A DNA stretch of 64,000 nucleotides from Miscanthus floridulus (GCF_019320115.1 NC_089587.1:102450166-102514165); one strand, 5' to 3'; shown: positions 22,375 to 35,390, counted from the first letter of the stretch. Notes: a model not told the origin generated them from the letters alone. Translations and numbers: made by a program.

Positions 22375-23435
22375 GTGATTTGTAGAATGCAAGTGCACAT
22401 TGTCAAACAAATGCCAAGTGTGAAAGCCAGGTATATAGACCCTCAAGCTATAGCCCAAACAAATTTTAATTACCCTAAACAGTGGAAACTGGATGCTAAA
22501 GAGCTAGCTACCGCAAAGGCTCTTCGAGAGAAAGAGCACATCCGTACGGCGAAACTAAGGGAAGAGTCCCTTAAGGTTGCCGCATACAACTTTGAGTAAG
22601 TTCAACTCTATACTTAAAGCTTTGTTTGATATATTTTATTCGATGCAAAAGAGCTTATCTAGTTCTATGATTAAATCCATGCAGCAACCACTGGATTTGT
22701 ATAGCCGTCGATGTCGGGAGGAGCATGGCATGGGTCTTTGATTCAATAGATAGGGACCTGGTGACATACAAAGACTTTATATCGATTCTCAAGACGTATA
22801 CATATCGACAATCCTCATTAGCTTATATGTTTGTATACATACTTGTAACGTTCACTTTTGGATACTAACAAGTTGTATTTGCTAAAATAATTCAAATAGG
22901 GCATTTATGTTCTATGTCACTACACATCATGGAAGGCATGATCCAGCAAGGAAGAAAAAACACTATGTGCGGTAAGTGTAACTTACTTCTTCAGTACTCC
23001 ATTACATGGCTGTTAAAAGCATTACTTAATATTTTCATATGCAAAACACACAGTGCCTCAAGCAGAAGCCTAGGAGTGTACATTGTGGATACTATATATG
23101 TTCTATGATGAGTAACACCAATGCCTACAAGAGACACCCCTTAAGGGTAAGTTTGAACCTCTTCACCCATAGTATAAAAAGTTTGTACATGGTATGAAAT
23201 ACTAAACTGAAACTTGTTCTCTTGTAGTGGAAAGAAGAGAGAGAAATGAAAAGAGACCCATACAAGGATGACTAACTCTTAGAGCTCGTCGGTGACCTTT
23301 GCAACTTCATATTGGACCAGATTGTACACGTCAAAGACGCCTACCATGACCGAGAGTCTGACTTAGGTAGTAATCCTCAGTACCAACACCTTCGTGAGAC
23401 TGAAAGGCTAGCTCTAGGACGTTGATAACAATGTA
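22375..23435 (+). pseudogene. Ulp1-like (C48) cysteine peptidase domain of CACTA, copy 1
   Basis: Coding blocks separated by intron-like gaps: 22,375-22,599 (SVKARYIDPQAIAQTNFNYP; KALREKEHIRTAKLREESLK), about 22,684-22,790 (NHWICIAVDVG, carrying the catalytic-type His, then VFDSIDRDLVTYKDF), about 22,900-22,975 (MFYVTTHHGRHDPARK in the sister copy), and about 23,056-23,140 (SVHCGYYIC, carrying the catalytic-type Cys). These are the usual His and Cys contexts of Ulp1/SENP-like domains in plant CACTA proteins. A TAA follows DPYKDD near 23,273, then a terminal Asp/Glu/Leu-rich block to about 23,424. This copy lacks 10 bp (GCTGGCTATA) near 22,950 relative to copy 2. It is not an intact gene. Confidence 0.6.
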
Positions 23436-23559
23436 TATGGAATTTGACATTGGTTTTACCCTATGAATTATGTCTATTTAATGATGGATTGTATATATTC
23501 TTGTGAATTGGACTTATAATTGTAGTTTATATAACACTCTTGTGCTTGTAGTCTAAGGG

Positions 23560-23700
23560 GTTCGGAACGCTGGTCGCGGGGTGTTCGGCAACGCGAACGC
23601 GGTTCAAAACATTGGTCGCGGGACGTTCGGCAATGCGAACGCGGTTCAGAACGTTGGTCGCAGGGCGTTCGGCAACGCGAACGCTAGATGGAATACGCGG
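23560..23700 (+). repeat. 42-bp tandem repeat in CACTA subterminal region, copy 1
   Basis: The GGTCGCGGGG unit starts at 23,572, 23,614 and 23,656, a 42-bp period with three copies. The period is a multiple of three, so it reads as a 14-residue repeat (FGNANAVQNVGRG) with no stop, but it probably serves as CACTA subterminal DNA. The same array is at 35,255-35,390. Confidence 0.8.
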
Positions 23701-23910
23701 AAACAAACAGTGTTCTGGTCAAATTTGAATTGTAGATTTGATTTTTTTATGAGAAAAAGTACTGTAGGGGCAGTTCTAGACTGAACCACCCCTACAAACA
23801 GGTATTATAGGGGCGGCTGGCCAAACCGCCCCTACAATGGATTATGAGCCGCCCCTAAAAACGTTTCTGTAGTAGTGCTTGAGACCAGGCTACTGCCATT
23901 AAGCATGTCT

Positions 23911-24684
23911 AGGACTTGAATCAATTTGAATTGTCGGTGCTCCGTGGATATGGAGACTTGTTTCATTACAGAAGCAATGCAGAACTGGTGAATTACTAAA
24001 ACTTGAGAAAAGGAATGGAATGAGAAGGATTGGAACATGGGATATGAACACTTAGTTTGAGATAATGAAGCAAGAAGACTTAGGGGTAAAAACTTGAAAA
24101 TAGGATCAAGAATAGTAAGCTTTTGGCAAAGAACTTTGAATCTTGCTACATCCTTATCTTGCCCCAACACCTGCATCTCTAGAGTTTTCACCCCCTTTTA
24201 CGTCGGGTCAGTCTTGTTGAGTACTTTTGTACTCAGGGTTTGTTAACCCTTGTTGCAGGTGAGTCGCATGCGCAGGCTTGTTTTGGTCCCTGCTGCATGT
24301 CAGTGTTTGAAGTCGATGACGATAAGGAATGATGAATGGCCTTTGGACAAGGCACTAGTTTGTATGAAAAATAATGTTAATGTAATATTATCCTGCTACT
24401 TTGGTTGTATGACACTTATGGTTTTGTAAGTTTGAAACAACTGGTTTGTAATATTAAAACTTAAATCTTCCGCTTTATAACCTCTGATGTGTATATTGAA
24501 AACTGTTGTAATCTGCAATGTCTGTGATTGGGATCCTATTCGAAAAAGATTTGTGGATGATTTAGGTTTCTTGAGGACACCTGACAGACCTGTTAAGTTG
24601 TTGGGAACTTGTGTATGCTATCAGAGGTCTGTTGAGACAACGATAGATGCACGTGGGTCCGATTTCTTAGGAGGTTCTGCCATA
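23911..24684 (+). repeat. Truncated 5' LTR of G2
   Basis: Corresponds to the last 770 bp of the LTR (compare 21,590-22,358). It begins abruptly with GGACTTGAATCAATTTG after 33 bp of CACTA-flanking sequence and ends GCCATA before the primer site. The double-hairpin motif is at 24,219-24,265. Confidence 0.88.
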
Positions 24685-24686
24685 GC

Positions 24687-24700
24687 TGGTATCAGAGCAG
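24687..24700 (+). other. Primer-binding site of G2 (initiator tRNA-Met type)
   Basis: TGGTATCAGAGCAG, two bases after the LTR end, identical to G1. Confidence 0.9.
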
Positions 24701-25069
24701 GTCCTATCTAAGATCATTGTAGGTTACTTTAGAAAACCTTCAAATTGATTTGGATCAAAGAAAGTAAACTTGATATTTTAAAGTTCAAATTTCTTTCTTC
24801 TTACCTCTGATCTAGCCTCAATCCTATCTTATTTGAAAGTTCATGGTGGATAATATAATTAGGTTTGTCATATGTATTAAAAATCTAGTACTTTTGATTA
24901 TATAAATCTTTTGTACCTAGATTCGTAAGATTGATTCATGCATCAAGCTTGAATACCTTGCATAATAATTCCCCGTAAAAGTGGGTGGGTAAGTAATGTC
25001 AATCCCATTCTTGCTAACCTCCATTATCCTCAAGCTATTCTTATAGTCCTACCCTAACTTCTTCAGGCT

Positions 25070-25606
25070 ATGGCAAAGACAAACATAACCGCACGTAAGT
25101 CCACCGGACCTCATGGAGTCACTCATCACCAGTTGGCACCGCAAAACCATGAGCTTGGTGAAGGAAGTTCTAGGACCTTAGGAGATGAAGGATCTTCAAG
25201 CAATCCTACCAACATCGAGAACCTTACCATGGAGCTCAACACTCTTCGTCGAGCTCATGCCAAAGATCAAGAGAAGCTAGCAGAAATGTGAAGGGACATC
25301 ACCAAGAATACTGAGTTGCGGAATGAAGCCTGGACACGAGAGGATGCGGCCAACGAATGCATCCATGAGTTGGAGTTCTATGTAGAAGACCTGGAGATAG
25401 ACAATGCCATTCTTCATGAGAATGTTCACATGTTGTATGCTCAACTTCATCCTCCTCATGGGGATGGTGAAGTTATAGATGAAGAAATGATTATAGATCT
25501 AGGAGAAGTCCAGGATGAAGAAGAGGAGGAGGACCCTAAGGAATTAGTGTACTTTTCAGATGAAGAAGAGGTCTCGTCCAGTATGGACACGGACGCCGAT
25601 GACTAA
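25070..25606 (+). pseudogene. Leader ORF of G2, coiled-coil acidic protein (one stop)
   Basis: Homologue of the intact 177-codon frame at 8,111-8,644. ATG at 25,070, MAKTNITARKSTGPHG start, coiled-coil middle and an acidic end (EEEEDPKELVYFSDEEE). A TGA at 25,289 replaces an Arg codon and splits the frame. It resumes in phase and stops at 25,606. Conservation of frame and length between two independently inserted elements supports this being a real retroelement protein of unknown function. Confidence 0.6.
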
Positions 25607-25766
25607 GAGCTTGGAGTAGTAATAGTTCCTTTACTGCTTTTCTAGTAAACTAGGGTTGTCTTGTGGGATACAGGACATGTAATATAAATAAGTAACCCTT
25701 TGTAACATGAAACCTTTTAACTCCTTTCAACAAATAATAATGTAAATAAACGTGTCTCTCTAACAG

Positions 25767-28700
25767 ATGCCTCGTCCTATCACCCGAGCTGGTGCAAGTA
25801 CTTCGCATGACCAGGATGATATCCCAAATCCTCCACCAATGCCTCCGACTATGGCAGATGCCATAGCCGCACTCGTCAATGCAATGGCAGAGAATGCTAG
25901 GTTGTTAAGGGAATTAGCTCAGAACCAATAGGCACCACACCCTAATCGTGGCCGCCATAATAATGGAAATGACGAGTCAACCTATATTGATTTTACTGAC
26001 ACACGTCCACCTGTGTTCTCTAAGGCAGAAGAGCCTTTAGAAGCTGACGATTGGCTCTGGACAATAGAGCAAAAATTTGAGTTGATTCACTGTACCGAGA
26101 TTCAGAAACCAAGGTTTGCGGCATAGCAACTCCGAGGAGCTACTGGTGCCTAGTGGGCAAATTTGGTAGCTGTGTAGCCTGCTGGTCACCAAATCACCTG
26201 GATGGAGTTTAAGGATGCCTTCAGGGCACACTATATTCCAGATGGTGTGATGACCATGAAGTTAGAAGAGTTTTTAGCTCTTAAGCAAGGGGAGCACCCG
26301 GTGATGCACTATATTGGGCGCTTCAATCACCTATCACAGTATGCTATAGAGTATGTGAATACTGATAGGAAGAAGAAGAATCATTTTCTAAGGGGCCTGA
26401 ACACCAAACTTCAGACCATGATGGCAACTTGTGGCAATGCAACTTATCATGAGACAGTCAACATTGCTATCGCTTTAGAGGAGAATTACCGCCGACACAA
26501 GGTAGCGAAGAAAAAGAGAGTATCTGCTTCCGGATCGTCGAGTGGAAAGCGTCAAAAGATGGTCTACCATCCTCAGAATCATGGCCGTGCACCATTCTGC
26601 CCATAACAAAGCCAAAGCAGGCAGCAAATCTTTATTCGCCCTGCAATTAATATGCCTTATCCTCATCAAGCACCGCAGCAGCAAAACAATACAAATAATG
26701 CAAACCGCACTGCTACTCCCTAGAATCACCATTATCCATGTTATAATTGTGGTAAACCCAGACACTTTTCCCGAGAATGTCCATATCCCAGGAATAGTAA
26801 TCCTAATGCACCTAAAGCCCCTGTTACTCAAGTTCAGAATCAGTATAAGGGCAATGCTCAGAACAGTCAGAAGGGTCAGACTGAGAAGAAAACTGGAAGG
26901 GTCTTCTATACTCAGGTGGAATCTATTCTAGAAGGAGAACCAGTAATGATTGGTATGTTTCCCATTGCTAAGCATCCTGCAATTACCTTATTTGATTTTG
27001 GTGCATCCCATACATTCATCAATCGTACATTTGTTGTGAAGCATGGGATAACTATTGGGGAAACAAAAGAACCATATCATATACAGTCGCTCGGGGGACG
27101 AATCTATACAAGGGAGATAGTTCAGCATGTACCTATTGATTTGGGAGGATATGAGTTCCCTACCAACATGCTGATATTAAAGGATCAAGATATAGATGTG
27201 ATCCTTGGTATGAACTGGTTAACTTAACACGGGGCTATCATAGATGTCATGCGTAGAACCATAAGGGTAAATGTACCTAACAGCAAAACCCAACTTCTTA
27301 TCCAACTTCCCTTTCCTAAGAGTATGGTTGGAACAGTCTATGCAACTACTGTTGAAGAAGCCGAGAAAATTAGGGTGGTATGTGAATTTACGAATGTCTT
27401 TCCCGATGATCTACATGGTCTGCCACCAGACCGAGATGTAGAGTTTAGAATTGATCTGAAACCAGGAACGACACCTGTGTCCAGAAGAGCATATAGGATG
27501 CCACCCAAAGAACTAGCAGAATTAAAAATCCAACTACAAGAGTTGTTAGACAAGGGTTTCATTCAACCCAGTTCATCACCTTGGGGATGCCCTGCTATCT
27601 TTGTGAAGAAAAAGGACCAAACCTTAAGGTTATGTATTGACTATCGGCCATTAAATAAAGTCACCATAAAGAACAAATACCCTTACCCTGAATTGATTTG
27701 CTTTTTGACCAACTTGCGGGAGCTAAGGTGTTCTCAAAGATAGACTTGAGATCAGGCTATCACCAGATTAAGATCAGACGGGAAGATGTGCCGAAGACAG
27801 CGTTTACTACCCGATATGGTCTATATGAGTATTTAGTCATGTCTTTTGGGCTGACCAATGCCCCGACTCATTTCATGTACCTGATGAACTCAGTTTTCAT
27901 GCCCGAGTTGGATAAGTTTGTAGTGGTGTTCATTGATGACATTCTTATCTATTCTAAGAGCAAAGAGGAACATGTAGAACATCTCCGCATTGTTCTACAA
28001 TGATTAAGAGACCACAAATTATATGCCAAATTTAGTAAATATGCATTCTGGTTAGAGGAAGTACAATTTCTGGGTCATGTGTTATCTGCTGAAGGTATAG
28101 CTATTGATCCGAGCAAGGTAGAAGAAGTCCTTAACTAGAAAGCACCTACCACTGTTCATCAAGTTCGTAGTTTTCTGGGGTTGGCAGGTTATTATCGTCG
28201 GTTCATCCCTGACTTCTCCAGAATTGCAAAGCCGATTACTGAACTGCTGAAAAATCAAACTAAGTTTGTATGGCCAATAGAATGTGAGAAGGCCTTTCAA
28301 ACATTAAAGAAGTTGCTGACAACTGCACCAGTATTAGCACAACCTGATATCGAGAGGCCGTTTGATATCTATTGTGATGCATCTGGAATTGGTATTGGCT
28401 GTGTTCTTATGCAAGAAGACAGAGTCATAGCGTATGCTTCCAGACAACTCAAGAAGCATGAAGAACATTATCCCACCCATGATCTTGAATTAGCCGCTGT
28501 TGTTCATGCACTCAAGGTTTGGCGACATTATTTATTGGGCAATATCTGTCATATCTATACGGATCACAAAAGTTTGAAATATACCTTCACTCAGTTAGAG
28601 TTTAATATGAGGCAAAGAAGATGGTTAGAACTTATCAAAGATTATGATTTAGAAGTGTATTATCATCCAAGCAAGGCTAATGTGGTTGCCAATGCCCAAT

Positions 28701-30217
28701 GAACATTGTGTCAAGAGATGGAGCATCTAAATTTGCAAATCATAGAACAAGGTTCCCTTTCTAATATTGCAATTGAGTCCACTATCAAAGATCAGATCAC
28801 TGCTGCTCAACGAAAAAGTAAGGGTATAGCCCATATCAAAGATAAAGTTAGATCTGGAAAACCAACATGTTTCAATATTGATGAATTCGGTGTCATATGG
28901 TTCAAAGATAGATTGGTAGTACCCAAAAGTCTAGAGCTGCGAAAGCAGATTCTTGATGAAGCTCATTCTACAAGATACTCCATTCATCTAGATAGCAACA
29001 AAATGTATCATGATCTGAGAAAGAGATATTGGTGGACCAAAATGAAAATATAAATAGCTCAATATGTGGCCAAATGTGATACTTGTTAGAGAGTCAAAGC
29101 GATTCACATGAAGACTGCAGGTCCATTATATTCGTTGCCAGTTCTATCTTGGAAGTGGGAAGATATCTGTATGGACTTCATCGTGGGATTGCCTAGGACA
29201 TCTACAGGCTACAATTCAATATGGGTTATTGTTGATCACCTAACCAAGATAGCTCATTTCTTACCAGTCAGAGATAAATATCGAGCGAAACAGTATGCAA
29301 AGCTTTATCTTGATAGAATCTTCAGTCTACATGGGGCACCCAAGACCATTGTCTCTGACAGAGGGTCATTGTTCGTATCTAAGTTTTGGAAAAGTCTACA
29401 TGAGTCTTTGAGAACCAAACTTATTCGTAGTTCTACTTATCATCCATAAACAGATGGACAGACTAAAAGGGTAAATGAAATTCTTGAAGATATGTTGAGA
29501 GCATGTGTCCTTTCCTATGGTGCTAAATGGGATGAATGCCTTCCCTTAGCTGAATTCTCATATAACAATAGCTATCAAGAGTGCATTAAAATGGCACCAT
29601 TCGAAGCATTGTATGGCCGTAGATGCCAGCCACCTTTAAATTGGTCAGAAGCTGGAGAACATTAGTTCTTTGGGCCAAATGTGGCCAAGGAAGCTGAACA
29701 GAAAGTTAAACTCATACAAGCTAATATGAAGGTAGCTCAATCCCAACAGAAAAGCTATGTTGATAAGAGGAGACGACCGCTAGAATTCAAAGTGGGAGAT
29801 CATGTCTACCTCAAGGTATCGCCGATGAAAGGAGTTCATCATTTTGGGATTCGGGGAAAGTTGGCGCCCCATTATGTCGGTCCTTTTCAAATCCAACAAC
29901 GATGTGGACCGATCGCCTATCGCGTCAAGCTACTAGATCACATGTCAGCTGTGCATGATATCTTCCATGTATCCTAGTTAAAGAAGTGTCTTCAAGTACC
30001 TGACCAAGTGATCAACGTTGGTGATGTAGAACTAGAACTTAATTTGACTTATGCCGAGTACCCCATTAGAGTCTTAGATCAGAAAGATCAAGTCACTCGA
30101 AGACGTACAATCAAGTTCTACAAAGTACAATGGAATCAACACACTGAAGATAAAGCTACTTGGGAGTCTGAGGATTACTTAGAAGAAAACTTTCCTGACT
30201 TCTTTGCTTCTATTTAG
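25767..30217 (+). pseudogene. Gag-pol polyprotein of G2 (all domains, stops and one frameshift)
   Basis: Domains in order: gag from ATG 25,767; capsid block 26,202-26,520; zinc knuckle CYNCGKPGHFSREC at 26,739-26,780; protease, where the active site reads DFG at 26,994-27,002 instead of DSG or DTG; reverse transcriptase 27,420-28,003 with FIDD at 27,929-27,940; RNase H with YCDAS near 28,370 and TDHKSL near 28,559; integrase zinc region about 28,960-29,095; DDE core 29,150-29,510 (CMDFIVGLP, VSDRGSLF, NEILEDML); and a chromodomain-like tail ending NFPDFFASI at 30,217. Gag and RT start lie in one phase. A single-base loss at about 27,685-27,697 shifts the rest. Stops include those near 26,604, 27,225, 28,001, 28,696 and 29,447; most look like C-to-T changes. 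About 50 bp are missing after 28,695 relative to G1. The copy is dead. Confidence 0.9.
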
Positions 30218-30374
30218 TTGCAATACCTTGTCTATGTTGTAACTTGTCTCTTTTGTCAAAAGAATGGAAAACCCCCTTACTAGCTTTTTGAACAAAGTTA
30301 TGATGTGTTAGCTTGACACATTTCCTTTTCCATTACTTAGCCTTAGGTTTCAAATCTCGGGACAAGATTTCTTT

Positions 30375-30387
30375 AAGGGGGAAGGGT
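30375..30387 (+). other. Polypurine tract of G2
   Basis: AAGGGGGAAGGGT directly before the 3' LTR start TGTAACACC. Confidence 0.85.
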
Positions 30388-33300
30388 TGTAACACCTCTG
30401 GTGTTTTGACCTAGCACTAAAACCTGACATGTAATCATATGCATTGCAAAGCATTCATAAAGTAGAAAATTTTGAATGCATTCACTAAATAAGCTTTATT
30501 TCATAAGTTGTTATTTTATGTGATGTAATGTGATTCAAAACTCTAAATAAAGATCATGACCACAAGGGTCAAATTTCATGTGATCATGTGAGACCATGTG
30601 TCAATTGACTCAAATAACACTAATGGGCCATGTAACTGGTCAAAAATCATAGTTAAGTAAAAAGGTAAACAAATCAAATTTGAATTCAAATTCAAATTAT
30701 AAAAGTCATTTTTGCCCCTTTTATCTATTTCAAAATCCATTTGGAATTTGGGGGTGTGACAAAAAGCAAAGTTGAAGCTTATTTTATAAGGATCAACTTT
30801 GGTATTCAAAGTTTTCAAAGTTTACATATAAAATTTGGAGTAATTTTGAAATGAATCAAATGCTCAAATTTACCCCAAATTCAAATTTCAAAATGGAGAC
30901 AAAATTTGAAAATATTCATTTAAGCAAAGTTGTAGAACCTTGAATTTTGAGCAACTTTTATTTTTGGAGATTTTCAACTTCTTTAGAAAATTTAGGAGTA
31001 ATTTGTAAAATGAACTCGGTGGCAATTCTGTAATTCTTGTGAACAGTACCACGACCACCGCCCCACCGCCGGCGTTGTTTCTCCGGTCTTCCAGACGCGC
31101 CCGTGGCCGTCCTCGGCTTCGCGCTGGCACAAGCAGGTCGCTGCGTGTCGTTCCCTCGCTCTCTTGGCCGCGCTATAAAGCTTCGACGCCATCGTCGGCT
31201 GTTCTTTCTCTCCTCTGTTTCCCGACGCCGCCGCCTCAGCTCCGACGAGCTCCCCTTGCCTCCTCAGCGCAAGCTAGTCTCGGCAAAGCAGTGTTCTAGC
31301 TCCGTCTCCTCCTTGTGAACCCATCCCACCAACTATGGTTGTCTGAGTCCACCGAGAATCGCCGCTAGCGACCCTTCCTCCTCGCGGCCGGCGACCTCAC
31401 CCGAAGTTCCGTTTCACCATGGTCAGCGTCATCCGGTGAGCCGTTGCCCTTGCTTGTTGTCTCTACAGCTTTGTCTCGATGCTGTGGTGCTTAATCCATT
31501 TTTGCTTGGTCATTTTGCCCACTACAGTCGCTGGAACACCGTCGTCGACGAAGTCTGCTCCGCCGTGATCGCTGTCACCGTCGAACCGCGTCACCGCAGC
31601 TTCTTCGGTCTCGCTCGTTGCTTCAACACGTTCGGGGTGAGCTACTGATGCTTCCTGGACTCTTTGTTTCACCGTTACCAACCTTGTTCCATCAGCATAG
31701 CGTTGCCGTGCTGCCACATCCGCCATGGCCGGTGTCAGCCTTGTTTCGTGTCGTAATCAACCTCCGTAATGCCACAGATCGACGTGCCTAGTCTTTATGA
31801 ACGTTTTGGTACTTTGGTCGTCGCTGTTGGGCTCACCATCGGCGAGTTAGCGCCGATCAGCGCCGTTGTCGTCACGGTCAAAGCCGGAGGTTAGGGATGA
31901 CAAGTGGGTCCCGTATGTCAGCGACTGTGCAGTTTGAAAATGATTTTTCCTTTTTTTTAGAATTGAATGAATAGTGTCTGTTTTTGTTATTTTTGTGTAG
32001 ATTTATTTAGAGCTCCAAAAATTGTGAAAATTTTTGTGTGACCTCTCTATGATGGACATTATTTAGGAAAAATATTAAATAGTGATTTACAGTACTTTTT
32101 GAATGTGATGAAAATTGCTCAATTAATTAATAAATGTAATTTCCATGATTTTTGTAGGCCACTGTATAACTCCAAAAATTATGAAATTTGTTTTGGTATA
32201 CTAATTTGTCATGAGGAAGCTTAGATAAAATTTTGAGGTCTTTTGGAACAAGTTCATTTTTGGCTTATTTCCAAATTAATTCAAAAATGAATAAAAGCAA
32301 ACCCTAAGTGTTAGGTTAGAGTTTGATTTTTTGTTTTGGTCATGTTTTGTGACCAGTAGGGTTTCAAGATCATTTTGGCCAAGTCACTTGTGTGGTCCTT
32401 GATGGTAGAATTTCAAGTTGATTTTGTTGGCTTGCAACTGTACCGTGAAGGAAAGTTGTACTCAAGGTGTTATTATATTTCATGCACCATGAAAGCATCA
32501 TGTTTACATTATCATCATGTTGAAGCATATGTTATTATTTCATGTAGAATCCGAGAGTGAACCGATCCTAGTTGAGCAAGTTGTGGAAGAATCCCCGGTT
32601 GTCTCGGGATTCGATATTTGTGGTACTGATCCAGAACCCGAGATCGTCAACGAAGGCAAGCCCCGGTTTATGCATTAAACCATTACCTTGTTTACTTTGA
32701 AAAGTTTATCACTTATGTTACCTATTGCATTAAGTTGATTATTTCAAATGTCACCTACTTGATGCATTGCCTACCTTGTTAATTGTTTACCATCCTTGAA
32801 GATGATTTCATTTACAAAGGCATAGAATGCTTTGTACGCTTTATGGTAGGCTTTCAAGGTAATAGTTTCGATACAATCAAAGATGGCATACTAGCCAAAG
32901 AAAGAAAGAAGGTAGAATGAACTAGAGACTAGTCGGGCGACTTATCTTGAATGTTGGGTAATGTTGCCGACTATGTCGCTTAAAGGCCACTCATTGTGGA
33001 TCTTCTGAACGAGACACTTTGTAGTACTGGTCACATACTCCGGTAAGCCTACTTTGGCTAATCCGATACTAAGACGAATGCCCATGCACTGGGAGTGGAG
33101 AGATGGCGGGAGTAGTGTGTACCCTCGTGGCTGGAATGTGGCTGGATTGGAGGTGCGCTGTGCTCTTGGGTGGCGTGGAGATGGCTTAGTATAGGAGGAT
33201 CCGGTAGCAAGGTTGATATATGCAAGATTAAGTTCTACATATGTCGTGTGATAAGGAATCCCCAGCTTGGACTTAAATCAATTCGAATTGCCAGTGCTCC

Positions 33301-34041
33301 GTGGATATGGAGACTCGTTTCATTACAGAAGCAATGCAGGACTGGTGAATTACTAAAACTTGAGAAAAGGAATGGAATGAGAAGGATTGGAACATGGGAT
33401 ATGAACACTTAGTTTGAGATAATGAACCAAGAAGACTTAGGGGTAAAAACTTGAAAATAGGATCAAGAATATTAAGCTTTTGGCAAAGAACTTTGAATCT
33501 TGCTACATCCTTATCTTGCCCTAACACCTGCATCTCTAGAGTTTTCACCCCCTTTTACGTTGGGTCAGTCTTGTTGAGTACTTTTGTACTCAGGGTTTGT
33601 TAACCCTTGTTGCAGGTGAGTCACATGCGCAGGCTTGTTTTGGTCTTTGCTGCATGTCAGTGTTTGAAGTCGATGACGATGAGGAATGATGAATGGCCTT
33701 TGGACAAGGCACTAGTTTGTATGAAAAATAATATTAATGTAATATTATCCTGCTACTATAGTTGTATGACACTTATGGTTTTGTAAGTTTGAAACAACTG
33801 GTTTGTAATATGAAAACTTAAATCTTCCGCTTTATAACCTCTGATATATATATTGAAAACTGTTGTAATCTGCAATGTCTGTGATTGGGATCCTGTTCGG
33901 AAAAGATTCATGGATGATTTGGGTTTCCTGAGGACACCCGACAGACCTGTTAAGTTGTTGAGAATTTATGTACGCTATCAGAGGTCTGTTGAGACAACGA
34001 TAGATGCACGTAGGCCCAAATTCTTAGGAGGTTCTACCACA
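30388..34041 (+). repeat. 3' LTR of G2
   Basis: 3,654 bp from TGTAACACCTCTGGTG to TTCTACCACA, followed by GTAAC. It is the most complete plus-strand LTR of the family. A TATA-like CTATAAAG near 31,173 precedes a C/T-rich stretch. The double hairpin is at 33,576-33,621. Frames such as 31,103-31,318 and 31,436-31,648 have no protein support. Confidence 0.9.
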
Positions 34042-34057
34042 GTAACTAACCCATGCT

Positions 34058-35120
34058 GTGATTTGTGGAATGCAAGTGCACATTGTCAAACAAATGCCAA
34101 GTGTGAAAGCCAGGTATATAGACCCTCAAGCTATAGCCCAAACAAATTTTAATTACCCTAAACAGTGGAAATTGGATGCTGAAGAGCTAGCTACTGCAAA
34201 GGCTCTTCGAGAGAAAGAGCACATCCGTACGGCGAAACTAAGGGAAGAGTCCCTTAAGGTTGCCGCATACAACTTCGAGTAAGTTCAACTCTATACTTAA
34301 AGCTTTGTTTGATATATTTTATTCGATGCAAAAGAGCTTATCTAGTTCTATGATTAAATCCATGCAGCAACCACTGGATTTGTATAGCCGTCGATGTCGG
34401 GAGGAGCATGGCATGGGTCTTTGATTCAATAGATAGGGACCTGGTGACATACAAAGACTTTATATCGATTCTCAAGACGTATACATATCGACAATCCTCA
34501 TTAGCTTATATGTTTGTATACATACTTGTAACGTTCACTTTTGGATACTAACAAGTTGTATTTGCTAAAATAATTCAAATAGGGCATTTATGTTCTATGT
34601 CACTACACATCACGGAAGGCATGATCCAGCAAGGAAGAAAAAGCTGGCTATAAAAACACTATGTGCAGTAAGTGTAACTTACTTCTTCAGTACTCCATTA
34701 CATGGCTGTTAAAAGCATTACTTAATATTTTCATATGCAAAACACACAGTGCCCCAAGCAGAAGCCTGGGAGTGTACATTGTGGATACTATATATGTTCT
34801 ATGATGAGTAACACCGGTGCCTACAAGAGACACCCCTTAAGGGTAAGTTTGAACCTCTTCACCCATAGTATAAAAAGTTCGTACATGATATGAAATACTA
34901 AACTAAAACTTGTTCTCTTGTAGTGGAAAGAAGAGAGAGAAATGAAAAGAGACCCATACAAGGATGACTAACTCTTAGAGCTCGTCGGCGACCTTTGCAA
35001 CTTCATATTGGACCAGATTATACACGTCAAATGTGCCTATCATGACCGAGAGTCTGACTTAGGTAGTAATCCTCAGTACCAACACCTTCGTGAGACTGAA
35101 AGGCTAGCTCTAGGACGTTG
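34058..35120 (+). pseudogene. Ulp1-like (C48) cysteine peptidase domain of CACTA, copy 2
   Basis: Same blocks as copy 1: SVKARYIDPQAIAQTNFNYP, NHWICIAVDVG with the His, SVHCGYYIC with the Cys, and the terminal ESDLGSNPQYQHLRETERLA. It keeps the ten bases GCTGGCTATA missing from copy 1, so it is closer to the ancestral exon. A TAA after DPYKDD remains, so it is not functional. In grass CACTA elements this domain is fused to the transposase-associated protein; its role in transposition is unclear. Confidence 0.6.
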
Positions 35121-35254
35121 ATAACAATGTATATGGAATTTGACATTGGTTTTACCTTGTGAATTATGTCTATTTAATGATGGATTGTATATATTTTGTG
35201 AATTGGACTTATAATTGTAGTTTATATAACACTCTTGTGCTTGTAGTCTAAGGG

Positions 35255-35390
35255 GTTCGGAATGCTGGTCGTGGGGTGTTCAGCAACGCGAACGCGGTTC
35301 GGAACGTTGGTCGCAGGACGTTCGACAATGCGAACGCGGTTCGGAACGTTGGTCGTGGGGCGTTCGGCAACACGAACGCTGGATGGAATA
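35255..35390 (+). repeat. 42-bp tandem repeat in CACTA subterminal region, copy 2
   Basis: Three units of the GTTCGGAACG-TTGGTCG type with a 42-bp period, matching 23,560-23,700 apart from scattered transitions. Confidence 0.8.

Larger units (their letters stand above)
22359..23877 (+). mobile_element. CACTA right end, copy 1
   Basis: Contains the Ulp1-like peptidase remnant, a 42-bp tandem repeat, subterminal GGGGCGG repeats in both orientations (23,765-23,855) and the terminus CGTTTCTGTAGTAGTG at 23,862-23,877. The terminus is the reverse complement of a CACTACTACAGAAACG end. Almost the same sequence recurs at 34,042-35,573. Following it, 23,878-23,910 is 33 bp of CACTA-flanking DNA, then a junction into LTR sequence. 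Confidence 0.85.
23911..34041 (+). mobile_element. Gypsy chromovirus (Tekay/Del-like) G2, 5'-truncated by a duplication breakpoint
   Basis: Truncated 5' LTR 23,911-24,684, primer site, leader ORF, gag-pol with chromodomain-like tail, polypurine tract and full 3' LTR 30,388-34,041, followed by GTAAC (34,042-34,046). It is the same family as G1 in the opposite orientation and keeps all pol domains, though broken. Its upstream target duplication is missing because the element starts inside an LTR at a duplication junction. Confidence 0.88.

Noticed and set aside
23560..23700. Regularly spaced repeats considered as a CRISPR array
   Set aside because: Units are contiguous tandem copies without spacers, in a plant CACTA element.
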